Assembly: GCF_003144195.1 (NCBI RefSeq)
Contig: NW_020290022.1
Span: 186,001-250,000, forward strand
Length of the DNA stretch: 64,000 bases
Direction of reading: 5' to 3'
DNA from: Ceraceosorus guamensis
Lineage: Eukaryota > Basidiomycota > Exobasidiomycetes > Ceraceosorales > Ceraceosoraceae
Shown: one piece after another, positions 9,994 through 21,615 of the stretch
How positions within the stretch are numbered: the first letter of the stretch is position 1
Layout of the letters: every line of letters starts with the position of its first letter
The notes under the pieces: generated by a model
Databases searched by the model: none
What the model was told of the DNA's origin: nothing
Seen by the model: the letters and a program-made list of their open reading frames with translations, nothing else
Position numbers and translations under genes: made by a program

Positions 9994-11556
9994 ATGATCT
10001 TCGATCCGCCGAGGAACAACATGCAAGCGTCGGTCTCGAGTGCCCAATTTCTGCCGAGCAAGGCCTCAGCTCCCTCCAAGGCTATTCCTGACCTTCCTGC
10101 TACTGACTCTGGTGGGTCAGCACAGCCACGTGCCCAAGGCGAACTGCCAACGGGAACGCTCAGAGAAGTCTATCATCATATTCACCATCACCACCATTAC
10201 CGCAATGACGACGGCCTTCCTAGTTCAGGCCAAATCGCGCCGGACGGGCAAAGCATCGAAATGCAAGAGGTGTGCGGTTCCGCGCCCTCTCGCTCAAAGT
10301 GCGCAAAGCACTTTCGGCGGTTCTTATTTCGCACTTTCCTTTGGACTATTGTGATTCTCATCATTCTGGGCATCACTAGCATTCGTCCCATCCAAAACTT
10401 CTTCCTCAGACCCATTGGCGCTCTCCTTCGCACCTGCCCCGGATGGCTAGGGGATGTCTTGTCCTGGCCGTTCGTCACGATGCTTCGCATCGCTCACTGG
10501 AACCCCCTTTTTGTCATCGTCTGTGGCGCTCTGATCATCTCAATGTTGCTTGAAAAACGCGCCAAATCGCGTCGTCGTCGAGCTGCTCGTCGACGGGCAC
10601 TCGTTGCAGACCTGCTTGAGGGCGATTACGTTCGACCCACCGCTGGAGATGGGAAGCGCAATCCACCACCTGCTCACGGACGCTCGCTGCTCTCCACCTA
10701 CCGTCAGAACGTTATTACAGCCCATGATTACGGAAAGACTGCTGCGGCACAGGTCGTGCCAGCTGCACGGTGGGTGTCAGAAGCTGTGTTGGTCGCTGGT
10801 GGGACCATCATAGTCTGCTCGCAACGGACAGGAAAAGCGCTAGGCTCAGCATACCGTGCCGGGAGACTCGAAGCATCTCGTCGTCGTGCCCTTGCAAATC
10901 CTGACGATGAGCACCAGCCACTACTCAGCGGACCGGCTTCGATTGAAGAGACGAGGGCCGATGATGTGCAGTTCCCCAGCCAGATGAACCCTTACACCCT
11001 CAAGGCTCGACGTGTATGGTCCGCTGCTCGTTTCGGAGGCTACAAGACCTACAGTGCTTTACGTCTGACCGGCTATACTCTGCAAGCAGAATTTATTGCT
11101 GCTCTGGATTCTTGGCGCGAAGATGGCGAGTTGCAGTTGCAACATGATGAAGTGCAAGATGATCACACGTCCTACCGTATCAATGTAGGCGACGACACGA
11201 ATGGCCGACGTGAGATGAGCGAAAGAGACTCGATCAGAAGCGTCAGTCCAAGTAGTACGGTTGACGACCAAAGTGACGTGTTCGAGAACCAAGATCAAGT
11301 AAGCAAAGACGCCGAACCGCGCTGCTCGACCGATACGTCGAAATCCGACGCTGTACCTCTGCTCTTCCTCTCGCCCTCCTCATCATCGCCTCGGAGCATC
11401 GATCAGGCTTCTCTCACAGTTACTGTCGCTCGCGATCCAACCAACGCCTCTCCGACAAGAATCGCCGCAAATCGCAAAGCGTTTGAAAGGACTGCTGCCG
11501 CTCGACGAGCGGAACGATTTTTTGACAAAATCGCTGCACGTCGCAATAGCTCTTGA
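9994..11556 (+). CDS. Unknown 520-aa membrane protein with a His tract
   Basis: A single uninterrupted frame of 520 codons opens at ATG 9994; a second in-frame Met at residue 10 could also serve. Residues 1-100 are polar and low in complexity and contain a histidine tract (YHHIHHHHHY, about residues 60-70). Two strong hydrophobic segments follow, FLWTIVILIILGITSI near residue 115 and PLFVIVCGALIISMLLE near 170. Immediately after comes a strongly basic stretch (KRAKSRRRRAARRRA), then a weaker hydrophobic segment (AVLVAGGTIIVCS) near 270. The C-terminal third is acidic and Ser-rich, ending in an amphipathic Arg/Ala helix. The basic cluster after the second segment suggests a cytosolic loop. I do not recognise a family; single-exon structure contrasts with its intron-rich neighbours. 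Convergent with srk1. Confidence 0.7.
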   Translation: MIFDPPRNNMQASVSSAQFLPSKASAPSKAIPDLPATDSGGSAQPRAQGELPTGTLREVYHHIHHHHHYRNDDGLPSSGQIAPDGQSIEMQEVCGSAPSRSKCAKHFRRFLFRTFLWTIVILIILGITSIRPIQNFFLRPIGALLRTCPGWLGDVLSWPFVTMLRIAHWNPLFVIVCGALIISMLLEKRAKSRRRRAARRRALVADLLEGDYVRPTAGDGKRNPPPAHGRSLLSTYRQNVITAHDYGKTAAAQVVPAARWVSEAVLVAGGTIIVCSQRTGKALGSAYRAGRLEASRRRALANPDDEHQPLLSGPASIEETRADDVQFPSQMNPYTLKARRVWSAARFGGYKTYSALRLTGYTLQAEFIAALDSWREDGELQLQHDEVQDDHTSYRINVGDDTNGRREMSERDSIRSVSPSSTVDDQSDVFENQDQVSKDAEPRCSTDTSKSDAVPLLFLSPSSSSPRSIDQASLTVTVARDPTNASPTRIAANRKAFERTAAARRAERFFDKIAARRNSS

Positions 11557-12103
11557 TTCTCCTTCCCACCCCTTGTGCGTCCACTCACGAGATCGGCCTT
11601 CTCTTGTTCGTCGCAGCTCCTAGATGCGTCAGGCACGCTTCTCACACTCCTTCGTCACACTTGCCCAGCCCTGCTGGTGTTAGCATTTACATTGTATTGG
11701 CCAGTACATTGTATCTTGCGCGAAACGCTCTTTGCCCACACACCGAATATTCACTCGAACGAAATGTTCTAGTAGCACGCGTTTTATTAGATCAGATCAC
11801 AACGCGGCTGGAATGTCGAGTCGAGTGGAAGTGGGGGTGGGCGCACAATGTGAACAATGTCCTCGCAATGTCGCAATGTCAAAATGAAGAAACTGGAGAG
11901 AGCTGGTCCAAATGTTTGAGACGCGCGTATATGTGTGTTGTGCATGGCTTGTTCAAGACCGTGAGGCTTGACAAGGGGCATTTGGAGGCCGAGCGAGTTG
12001 AGATTGATACATTAGGATGGTGGCGAAACGGGAAAGTCACGGAGTGGAAAGGGGTTGGCAAGTGTGCAGTGGGCTTTCATTCGCTGCCCGCGCGAGGACA
12101 GGA
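11557..12103. other. Convergent 3' flanks
   Basis: This lies between the stop of the 520-aa protein gene and the stop of the kinase gene. The frames present are short or unconserved. I see no gene. Confidence 0.45.
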
Positions 12104-15100
12104 TCATTGATCGATGTGCATGGGACTGCCAGGCACCAAAGCCGCCTTTCCCGCACCGTCCACTGCGTTGTGCGGGTGGTTGGATTCGAACATTTGAGCG
12201 TGAATGCTGGGCTGTTCGCCAAGAGGGCCCTTATTCCTCCTGCCCAGCAAGGTCGCATTGCCGATGTTGAGTTCAAAATTCTTCCTTCGGTTAGAGCCTC
12301 GATCTCTTGTACCAGCGCGGCCGTCATACAAGGCCGCTTCCGCCAATTTGCGATCCGCACCTCCCCGGCCTTGGTAGTGCTGCGCTGCTTGCTGCTGCGA
12401 TTGTTGTTGCTGCTTGTTTTGGCTATTTTGCTCCGCTTGTTGTCGAGCGCGCTGTTCCTGCTCCTTCTGGCGGCGTCTCTGCTCAACTGCTTGCGCCGCG
12501 GCATCGCCATGGTGTGATCTCACCTGCTCCGCATCGTCGTCTTCGTCCTCTTCGTTGAGACCGTTGAGCGGAGCCTGACCTGCGCCTCCCCGTTTCCTCG
12601 CACCCTCCTCTTCCATGCGGTGCACCGCGTACGTCACGTCGAAGGCCTCCTTGAGCTGGTTGATGCCTGGCGACATCATGGCCGCTCGGCGCTGCTTCAT
12701 GCTGGTGAGCAGCGGCGAGTCCAAAGGCATTTCGCTTTCCTTCGCTAGTTGAATGTCGGCACTGTTAAGGGCTGGCAACGTCTCTCGCACGTTGCACCAG
12801 GGGTGCGCCAAGAATTCGTCGATGGTGTAGCGCTTGCTGGAGTCCACGCAGAGCAGATGGGTGATCAGATCCTTGGACGAATCGCTGATGTCGTCCCACC
12901 AGGGAGAGAGAAATGTGTAGTAGCCCTTTGCCACCTTCTCTGTCAGGACGCTGATCGACTCGTCGTAGAAAGGTGGAAAGCCGCAAAGCAAGGTGTACAG
13001 CACGCAGCCAAGTGCCCACATGTCGACGCTCTTGCTGTAACGCTCGTCTTTGACAATTTCTGGGGCGGTGTAACCAACGGTGCCGCAAGGCGTCATGGTG
13101 CTCTCCTCCCACACCACCTTGCTCAATCCAAAGTCGGCAATCTTCACCCGACCGATGCCACCGCCGCCAATGCCAGGCATGAATTCGCCCTCGTCTTCCT
13201 TTTCCTCGTCATAAGGTCTGGCCTTGTTCTGTTTGGAGGGAATGATGTTGATCGATTCGAAGAGCAGGTTCTCCGGCTTGATGTCTCTGTGGGAGGGGAC
13301 ATCGCTTATCAGGAAAGTGCTGGTGCGTCCTTCCCCCACGCGGCGTGACACTCACCTGTGCACCACTCCGCGCTCTTCGTGCAGATACCTAATGCCGTGT
13401 GCCACTTGCAGAATGACGTGTCTTGCCAATGACTCGCTGAAGTACGTCAACTTGACAATCTGGTGGAAGAGCTCGCCTCCTTCCAAAAGCTCCAGCACCA
13501 AGAAGTAGTGATCCCTGCTTTCACTAAACTCCATTAGCTGCACAATGCCAGGATGCTTTAGATTGCGCATGATCTGTACCTCTTTGAGAATGTTGGCTCT
13601 CTAAAGGGGGGCACAGTGAGTATTAGGCGGACCAGCCCACCGGAATGCCGCAAAAGGGGTGGCGCGGAATTTGTACGGAAGCGTGGACCGCACGCAACAT
13701 CGTAGCACCGTGGCGAATTACGTCGGAAAGTGAGCAAGTGGAGACAGGAGGGGAAAGCGTCAGAATCGCGTCGGCTTGCTGAGGTACGATGACACGGATC
13801 ACTCTGAAGCAGAGCAGTGCCAAGCCCTTCGTGGTGAAGACTCGTACAGATCATCCAGCGACGACCCGCACGACGTCTCGCGAGCGAGTAGCCTGCGACC
13901 TGTGGCCGACAGCATTCCCTTGCAAGCTCGACCACCCGACCGAGGAAATGGAAAACACTGGCTACGAACCTCTGTGACGCGATTCTTTTTGCGGAATTGT
14001 GGATCGAGACGATCCTGGAGGACAAAAGCGAAAATCCCAATCGAAACGCGGCACAGGAAGATTGCCAAAGCAGGGGAGACGAGAAAGAGGTTGGCGAGGC
14101 GCAGAGAAATGAATGAGGAATTGAGGAATGGGCGGAAATTCGGTCAGCCGCTGGACAGCTGGTATCTGCTGACCTGCGAGCGTGAAGCTGGACGGGCACA
14201 AGGGAGCTGGAGCTCATGGGAGCTCTGAGCGGCAAGACGCAAACGACTCGAAGTGTTCGATGCGTCCGCTAGAGAAGAGAACGACTTGGAGTGGAGGAAT
14301 TACTGAGAGGCATTTCGCAGGGTTTCGGAGCCACCGGGAAGATTTGTGTCCATGCCCGTCCGCTGCACTGCCCTGCTCCTTCAACGGCAAGGCCTGCGAC
14401 CCAACACTTACCTGGTTAGAGTTGAGCTCATACTTTCGAACGACCTTGATTGCCACTTTCTGTCCCGTCTTTTGATCCCTGGCCATGTATACGTTGGAAA
14501 AGGCACCACTGCGACAATGGAAGGATGGGTCACGATCAGCAGATGTGCACCCGCAGTCATCATGCTGCTACTACTCACTCTCCCATCTTCTTGATCAAAG
14601 TGAACCGGTCAGACAAGCCCTCGTACGACGGCAGTTTCTCCGAAGCAGCCCTCTCTTCTTGCACGATCTTTTCTGATTGAGGATTGTACTGCGCCACATT
14701 ATCCTCTTGATACGAGTTTGCGCGCTGACTGTGGCTGTGAACACTGCCGGCGACTCGAGCTCGAGCTTCGTCCAAATGCGCTTGTGCGCCACCATTTTGC
14801 GGGTGCTGCGTCGACTTTTGGCCGCCTTGCTGGGCGGTGGCGGTGACAGGAGCAGCCATGGTGCCTTTGGCAGTGGCCGGCGTTGGAGAGACAGTGGACT
14901 GTCCAGCCATCGGCTCCAACGTATCCAGCGCTTGGTAGTGAGAGTCTGGGACTTGACGCATCTGCTAAGCGTGACAGGCCGGGAGGGCAGGTCCAAACGT
15001 CAGCAGAATGTCCCGGATGTATGCGGGTGCGACCGAAAGATCGTGCATGGGAAGAGAAAATGAAGGATGGCTGTGTGCGGAGTGGATCGCCGTGCTGAGA

Positions 15101-15346
15101 TTCAAAAATCGATTGAATCGATCTTCGCGTCCAGAGATGGCGCCTTCATACGCTATTGGTAGGCATGCGCGTGCGCCAGCGCCATTCGTGTTCGTCGCCT
15201 ACCGTACCGTACGCCACTTCCAGATCCGAGGCACTCACCTTTGATCCGTTACTGTGATTGGTAGAGCCTTGAGGCGATGAGGCAGTAGCTTCTTCTTTGG
15301 CTGCTTTGCCGTGTCGAATAAGGTTCTTGAACTGGCCAAACACCAT
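12104..15346 (-). CDS. srk1: Srk1/Rck2-type CaMK-family protein kinase
   Basis: Five exons (15239-15346, 14579-14961, 14412-14508, 13356-13600, 12104-13286) give 671 aa. Residues 1-150 are a polar regulatory N-terminus. The kinase domain has the Gly loop MGDGAFSNVYMA, the VAIK lysine near 185, HPGIVQLMEF, the split-codon HRDIKPENLLF, and ADFGLSK. Between the catalytic loop and DFG lies an insertion ending in FMPGIGGGGIGRVKIADFG; this insertion, plus CGTVGYTAPEIVKDE and PSK-like sequences, is diagnostic of yeast Rck1/Rck2 and fission-yeast Srk1. Those kinases are phosphorylated by the stress MAP kinase Hog1/Sty1 and act on translation and cell-cycle delay. After the domain, LKEAFDVTYAVHRMEEE matches the family's C-terminal segment, followed by a long Gln/Arg-rich tail. 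This is the largest intron-split gene in the left half. Confidence 0.93.
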
Positions 15347-15757
15347 TTGGACGCTCGGCAACGGGAGCCGATACAGTTCGATTACTCAACTTCACGACGA
15401 TCTTGGCGGCGATTACACAGCAGCGACTTCAATCAGGCGGTGTATCTGCAATCGTGGATCCTTCTCACGATCTTGCTAAAGGAATGCAGCTGCACAGATG
15501 CTGAATACAGTTGTGAGGTTTGTTGAGCCCTGACGTATATTTGCCTGGGTCTTGAAGCAATTAGTCGAGGATGGGCGCAAGGCTGAATAGCTCTGCAAGG
15601 TGCAGACGGTGCGTCTCTGATGCGAGTGGGCTGACTCAAGCAAGGGATTGGGCGTATCGAGCTTGATGAATGGAGCGCCTTTCGACTCAAAAGCGCTTGG
15701 TGAGGAAACACACTTGCGTGGCTTCTGGTTCTTGATCCTATAGACGTCTATATCAAT

Positions 15758-15828
15758 GCGTCGACTGTTGTGTGAGGCAGTGTGAGTCAAGAGCGTCGAC
15801 TGTTGTGTGAGGCAGTGTGAGTCAAGAG
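15758..15828. repeat. 35-bp tandem duplication
   Basis: Two adjacent direct copies of a 35-bp unit start at 15758 and 15793, each beginning GCGTCGACTGTTGTGTGAGG and running through GTGAGTCAAGA. The copies look identical by eye, so the duplication is recent or maintained. Confidence 0.85.
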
Positions 15829-16486
15829 TGTGAAGTCAAGTGAGAGTTGTATCACGTCGCAAGCTCATCGAGACATTTGATTTGGTGTTTTCATGGGGCC
15901 TTGAGTCGCTCTGCTGCTGCGCTGACGACCAAGACGCAAAGGGGTCTCTCGACGTCATGCCGGACTCCCGATCAAAACCATACAAGCAGCGCGCAGAAGC
16001 GGTAAGCTGCCGTCGTGGAGATTTTTCCCCTCAATCGGTCGATCAGTGTCGCGCTCTCCACGGCTCCGTCCGGCCGAAAGGCACTCAATGACGAAGAGTT
16101 GTCGCTCGATCTTTGCAGACACGAGACACGACGCAGGGCGACAGCATTCTGGCGCTGCGTCATGACGGCTGCTGGATCTGTTCCGTTGCAGCGTGTGCTG
16201 CTGCTGGTGCAGCACACCCTGCTGCCCTACTGTGGCTTCCCCATACGCATGATGTACAAGTACGTGCAGGATGCATGCGTGCAGCATGCGCACCACAGCA
16301 TCAGGCGATCTGGGCTGTGAGCAGAAGCGCAGTTTCGGATGCAGAGATGACGTCGCCCGACTTGCCATGTCGGTGCACGCTGCGTGGCTGCTGATGCGTG
16401 CATGCTACCTGTACCGCGCGGTATGCACATCTCGATCACCCATCAGGCTCAAGACTCCAGACAACTCTGGCCGTTGGGCGCTACAC

Positions 16487-16640
16487 ACTCACGACTGAGC
16501 TACTCCCCACCTGCTATACCTGACTCACCGGCTTGCCTGTCATCAGTCTGAGTCAAGAGTCGTCGAATTGTCACAAGTCACAGTCGCGAGTTGTGAGTCG
16601 ATTGTGTGGTTCGACACTTGAACACTCAAAAAGTCAAAAG
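16487..16640. repeat. Cluster of degenerate GAGTCA/TCACGA words
   Basis: Over about 150 bases the words CTCACGACTGAG, TGACTCA, GAGTCAAGAGTCG, CACAAGTCACAGTCGCGAG and TTGTGAGTCGATTG follow one another with variable spacing. They are imperfect, occur on both strands and do not form a regular tandem array. Confidence 0.55.
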
Positions 16641-17983
16641 GGAGCGTCAAAGTCTAAGCTGCAGTCTCCGTCAATGTGGAGGCAGCACGCGAAGTGCGAG
16701 GCGTCACTCAGATCTGCGTGGCGGACCTGCCACGATCCAGGTGGTCACAACGGGCATGGTACATCAAAATCGTGGATATCACGAGCGATCACGCATTCGT
16801 TCCTACACATTCATCTAAACCCTGACCGATTCGTGATTGCATAGCGAGGTCCAATGACAATCACGTGAATTGTGAAGATGATCAAAAGCTCCGAGTCTGA
16901 TGAGTGATGTCTGAGCGTCAGCACAAGGCCTTGCCTGCAAAATGCAGATCATCCGTCTCATCGGCGTTGTGCAAGACGTCCCCAAACTTGGGACGCCAGA
17001 TTCAGTCCAACTTGCTTGAATTTCACAAGCCTCCTCGAGCATCGGTCCCCGGCGGCAGAGAGCGTGGTGAGCTCGCGACTGGCCATGAAGCGAGGTCAGA
17101 GCGGTGCAAGGTTGCCTAAAGCTTGATCATGAGCAGGTGTGCTGCATGCAGCGCGTAAGGTTTGAATTGCTCAATCACGCTTCTGCCACGACAGCTGCCA
17201 CGGATTGACTCGCATAGCATGACGCAGCTGTCGATTTGACCCTGAAGTTGATCTGACTGGCCGGAATGCCAAGCTAGGTTGACCCATTCATAAGTACTCA
17301 CTCTTCTGATGATTCACGATTGGCATGCAGCACGGAGGGCCAAGTCGTGATGAGCGTGGCTGCAAGGTTAGAACATGTAAAGCGGAGGAGTGTGTGGCTT
17401 AGACGCTGTCATCAGGCATCCGCGCGTCACCGCATGCGAGTCAAATCTTGATCAGAGATCTTATAATAGATGTGCGCAGAACACAGTGACTGAAGACAGT
17501 GAGTGAATCAGTCACGAGCCCTGTATTCAAGAGTAAGTGCGTGATAGTCTGAGTGACATGTGTGTGCACGCAGCTTGGGTGAGCAAGATCTCATGCAGCT
17601 GGACCACAATCGAGAGCGTGAAATGGATCACGAATGGAGAAGCAGAATCCTCAAGAAGCTCGTCCTAACAAATGTCGTGCTGCTACTACCCGTAGACCAT
17701 AGCTTTTGTGGAGGCACGCTCGGGGTACATGGCGACGGCTCTGTCAAAGAAGAGCAACGAAGAAAACCCGCAGGTCGTCTGGGTCATATGTGGATGTATG
17801 CGCAGTCAAAGGTCCTGTTGCAATGACTATACGTTCTTCTTTCGTGTTCTGACATCAAGCGCATCGCAAGAGCACCCCACGAGATGCAAGCGACACACTC
17901 AAAATCCAAACATTGATACAATGTCAATTATGGCAAGATAAGTTACCCCAGTCGACCCGTGAGGCGCCATCAAAGCAGTACAC

Positions 17984-19511
17984 CTATTCGCGAGCGATCT
18001 GAACGCCCGCTTCTCTCTCAGCTTTTCGTTCCCAATCAAGAGCATCGCGCAGCTCCTTTTCCAGCATATCCTGTACAGCTTGCGTCGCAGGCTGCAGCGG
18101 TCTTCTAGCTTCCCCAACGTCGTCATAGTACCTGCGCAGCACCCACTTTGTACCCCCTATCCCGCCCTTCATGAAAGCCCAATCTGCCCGTGATACGAGC
18201 GCTTGAAGCTCTTGGGCTTTTGACAGGGTCTCTTTGGAAGGAGACTGCACAGCCTCCTGAGCGCTCTTGTACGTCTGCACTAGAAGACGTGGGAAAATGT
18301 TGCCCGAACCAGCAATCGTTCCGGTCATGCCCACAAGCATCGAGGCTAGCCGTGTGCGAGATGTTGCAACGTCAGCTCTGTTGCTTCTCGCGCGAACGAG
18401 GCTGATCGAGCGTCTTAGCAGTGTCACTCACGCAGCAGCATATCTCCGAGACCTGGAAAGACGTGGAAATTCTTGTGCGACTTTGCTGCTGCGCTTGATG
18501 CCAGCCTTGCGCCTTTGCCGATTGATCCACAGGTGAGCTGTAGCGTGGCCAGGAAGGGACCCAGGTTGAACCACATAAGCCGAGCAGCAAGGAGGCGAGG
18601 GAGGCTCAGAAACGAGACTTGCCTTAGCTCCAACAATATTTGGATGCTCGGCGATGGCTTCCAGCAAGTCGGAGTCCAGATCAATTCCCGCGGTCTGTGC
18701 ATATCAAAACGAGACTCGACAGCGCGTAAGACGCCAAGGTCGCATGTCATTGACCACCTTCCATCACGACTCACCACAGCCGGGAAATTGTAGACCATGA
18801 CAGGGATCGGCGAGGCGCTCGCAATTTCGCTGCAATAACATACAACCCGTCATGGTCATTGAAAACTGCGGCCAGCCGAAGAGCAGTATCATCGAGCGAG
18901 TCGCTTGCTTACTGAAAATACTGTTTGAGAGCTGTGCGGTCCTTTGCAATTGCTCCAGCAAAGAAACCGGGTGTCAAGACGATGGCTGACGACACGAGCG
19001 AGTTGCAGACGTGATGCCTGCCAAGTCAACAGCTGATTTGAGACGTTTGACCGCATTAGGGCACTTACCAGCATCTGCTCCAGCTGCGGCAGCATCTTTG
19101 CACAATTGCTTCGTCTCGTAAAGACTTCCGGTACCAGTGCCTGCAATGATCGGCGTCTGTAACCCAGCATCTTTTGTGAGTTGGCGCGCAGCGCTTACAA
19201 GTCTGATCCTCTCTGATGCGGTGACGTGCGAAGCTGCGAGAGGGTGGCTCAGGTGAAGCGCAGTCCGCAATTCAGCCTTGCCTCCTCCTCGAGTGAAGGG
19301 AAGAGACTTCTGTACCGTAGTTCAGATGAAACTTGCGGAACTCACCTTCGCCGCCGGTTCCCAGCACGACGAGACCGCATCCAGCCGAGGCAACTCGCAG
19401 AGCAACCTTCTTGAAAGCCTCGAGATCAAGGTCTTCTTCGGGGCTCGGGGTGAAAGGGGTCACGAGAGGTACATAAACCCCACCAGGCAGCGGTTGAATT
19501 TGGTAAGTCAT
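17984..19511 (-). CDS. DapA/HOGA-family aldolase
   Basis: Seven exons (19346-19511, 19069-19233, 18913-18985, 18775-18829, 18623-18694, 18432-18537, 17984-18345) give 332 aa. The DHDPS-type (beta/alpha)8 barrel is recognised from GGVYVPLVTPFTPS, VVLGTGGEGEASHVT, PIIAGTGTGSLYETKQL, AIVLTPGFF, VMVYNFPAV with the conserved Tyr148, and NIVGAK with the Schiff-base Lys177. Such enzymes cleave or form 2-oxo acid adducts with pyruvate. In fungi the YNFP-type members act on 4-hydroxy-2-oxoglutarate or on 2-keto-3-deoxy sugar acids from pectin breakdown; which substrate applies here cannot be read from the sequence. Lysine biosynthesis is unlikely because fungi use the aminoadipate route. The intron after exon 5, next to the catalytic Lys codon, uses a GC donor (AAG/GCAAGT). 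It shares a divergent promoter with EMC10. Confidence 0.88.
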
Positions 19512-20114
19512 CGCAGATGTGAGATGCCTTTTGAAGCAACGTTGAAGCAATGCTATGGCTCTGCGATCAATGCGGCGAAAGAGAGACCAGAGACGAGGGT
19601 AGCCTACACCTTAAAATGCGCTCCCGAGTGCAGCACAGGAATCACCACCCAGTACATGAGACGTTGTCTTCTAGGCCCAAAGTGTCGGCCTTGATCTGTC
19701 TTGCGTCCTCGATGCCGTGCCCTTGACATTCGCTGGTGGATGCGTGAGGAATTCTTGCTCCAGTAGGTAGAAGATGAGACTACGAAGCTCCGAACGGATA
19801 GATGGGCCGCAATTCCCCATCAGGGAATCACGCATGAGAACTTCCGCGGGGCCGGGCTTGAGGTGAACTGGCGGCGTTGGAAGGGGCGCGCGTGTACTTG
19901 AAGCGCGCATGGGCCATGCGACTGGAGCGCAATTCACAACCTTGTGTACAGCATGGTCGTGGTCCACGCGCTTCACCTGATAGCATCCATCCGGGCTCGG
20001 ACTTGGCATTTGATGCTTGACCCTTGGCTTCTTGCTTCTAGCATTGTGCTCACATACAGCACCGCTTCTACTTGCTGCCGGCCGCGACCTCCAACAGCAC
20101 GAAATCGCTTGACG
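19512..20114. promoter_or_regulatory. Shared divergent promoter, aldolase / EMC10
   Basis: These 603 bases separate two start codons on opposite strands. The frames seen in it lack protein character. I see no distinct TATA box or operator. Confidence 0.45.
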
Positions 20115-21295
20115 ATGCAGGTGTCAAGCTTGTCGTTGCTCGCGACTACGCTTCTAAGTGCAAGCCTGCTTTGCAGCATCGCAGCAGCTTCAGAGACGGC
20201 TGGGCGGGCAACCTACTCTCTGCACTCGAGGTATCTGGGAGGCGGGCAGAGCACACGAGAATGGAAATATCAAGGCTCGATCACTTTGGGAGCTCAAGCT
20301 GGGCTTTCGAGCGTCTCGGATGTCTCTCCATCACGGGACAATATCAGATTCGTCACTGCAAGTGATCGGAATGAGGAACTTCAACCGGCAACTGATTCTG
20401 GTGTGCTGGATCTGGAGAGCACTAGCTCTGCTGCGGGCTGGTTGCAGTTTTTGCTCTTGGACGGGGACACAAAATCAGTCAAGCCGGCGGAATTGGCGCG
20501 TGGCATTCTCGCTAGCACCAAAGCGGTGAGTATTTTGCACAGCTCTTCGATCGTTGACGATCCTGAGGTGGCTAAAACGATCGGTGTCGGCAATTCTTCA
20601 CAGTGTCTCCTACCTTCCCCGCTCGTGGTCACCCTCCACCTACCACCGGCGCCTGGCGCAAGCACAAAGACCGGAGGTGGTCCAGCTCCTTTAAGCGCGT
20701 CCTTGCGACCGCAAGGCCTCTCACTTCACTTCGAAGGCATCTCTACAGCGCCCTTGAACGAGTCTGGATGCCCAGCTGAGCGAGACCGCAGCGCTGCTGA
20801 AGTCGCCAAGGCTCAGGCTCCAGTGCGAGTAGCAGTCCACCGCGCAGCAGGCGCAGGAGCGTGAGTCTACCGGAAGAGTTGGCCTTAACATCATCGACAC
20901 TGACGTCTCTGCTGACCTTTCCACACAGACCTCCTCCTCGTCAAGCGCCGCGTCTCAAAGCCGACGGAAGCCCGCTCGCTGAAGGGGAAGACGCTCCACC
21001 GGTGAAGGAGAAATCCTTCGTTCAGAAGTATTGGTACTACTTGCTACCCGTCGTCATCCTGCTCGCAATTCCCTCAGAGGTGCGTGGAATCCCGCTTGCA
21101 GGTTGAAGCATGAACTCACGACTGACGCTCCAAAACTGCGCACGCTCTCAACAGCTCGCAGATAGCGGCGATGATGGAGAAGCGGAAGTGGATGACGCTC
21201 CACGCTTGGGAGGAGGAGGAGGATCGGGAAGCGGAGCTGCTGGCAAGAAGGGCGCACCCGCTGCGGCAGGTGCTGGCATGCGTCGTATCAGGTGA
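20115..21295 (+). CDS. EMC10: ER membrane protein complex subunit 10
   Basis: Three exons (20115-20860, 20929-21079, 21155-21295) give 345 aa. The first Met opens a signal peptide (MQVSSLSLLATTLLSASLLC). The lumenal part carries EWKYQGSITLGAQ near the N-terminus, LQFLLLDGD in the middle, and SQCLLPSPLVVTLHLPP, all typical of EMC10. One transmembrane segment near the C-terminus (KYWYYLLPVVILLAIPSE) is preceded by the family's SFVQKYW motif, and a Gly-rich cytosolic tail ends in MRRIR. EMC10 belongs to the lumenal side of the EMC insertase, which places tail-anchored and multi-pass proteins in the ER membrane. The upstream in-frame extension to 19944 has no signal-like character and is not used. 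Converges on MAD2. Confidence 0.9.
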
Positions 21296-21615
21296 AAGCT
21301 GGCGAATATCACGCGAAGAAGAGGAGCAGGAGCCCGGCCTCCGGAGCTATGACGCACATGGTCAGCAAAATCAGACATGCATCACCAAATGCAGCTGCGA
21401 AAAGGTGTGTCAACTCTGGCAAGCATCACGGCGTGCGGAGAGAGTGGAGAGGGCTGGCGAAGATGGTCTGGTCTGTCGCACCATTGATGGCATCCCCATT
21501 GCACGCCTGGAGTCAATCATGAAACTCGTATGATTACAAATGGTCCGTGACTAGCTGTATTGGAAACTAAGAAGCCGGTGTTTTGGACGCGAAGATGAGA
21601 GGCGACCCCAATGAT
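21296..21615. other. Convergent EMC10 / MAD2 3' flanks
   Basis: 320 bases between two stop codons on opposite strands. No gene or repeat seen. Confidence 0.45.

Larger units (their letters stand above)
15347..17983. other. Gene-free stretch, 2.6 kb, with short-word repeats
   Basis: This lies between the start of srk1 and the 3' end of the aldolase gene. No protein-like frame is visible on either strand. It contains a 35-bp tandem duplication (15758-15828) and many degenerate words related to TCACGA/GAGTCA, densest around 16487-16640 and again near 17310 and 17500. It may include the srk1 promoter and undescribed non-coding transcripts. Confidence 0.5.

Noticed and set aside
12181-12200. tRNA B-box-like sequence (GGATTCGAAC)
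   Set aside because: It lies within the coding end of the kinase gene, with no matching A box or cloverleaf around it.
12749-13348. 199-codon plus-strand frame across the kinase
   Set aside because: Antisense to the conserved kinase catalytic exon.
15347-17983. Transposon or retroelement remnant in the repeat-bearing gap
   Set aside because: No reverse transcriptase, integrase or transposase motif in any frame, no terminal repeats beyond the 35-bp tandem pair, and no target-site duplication.
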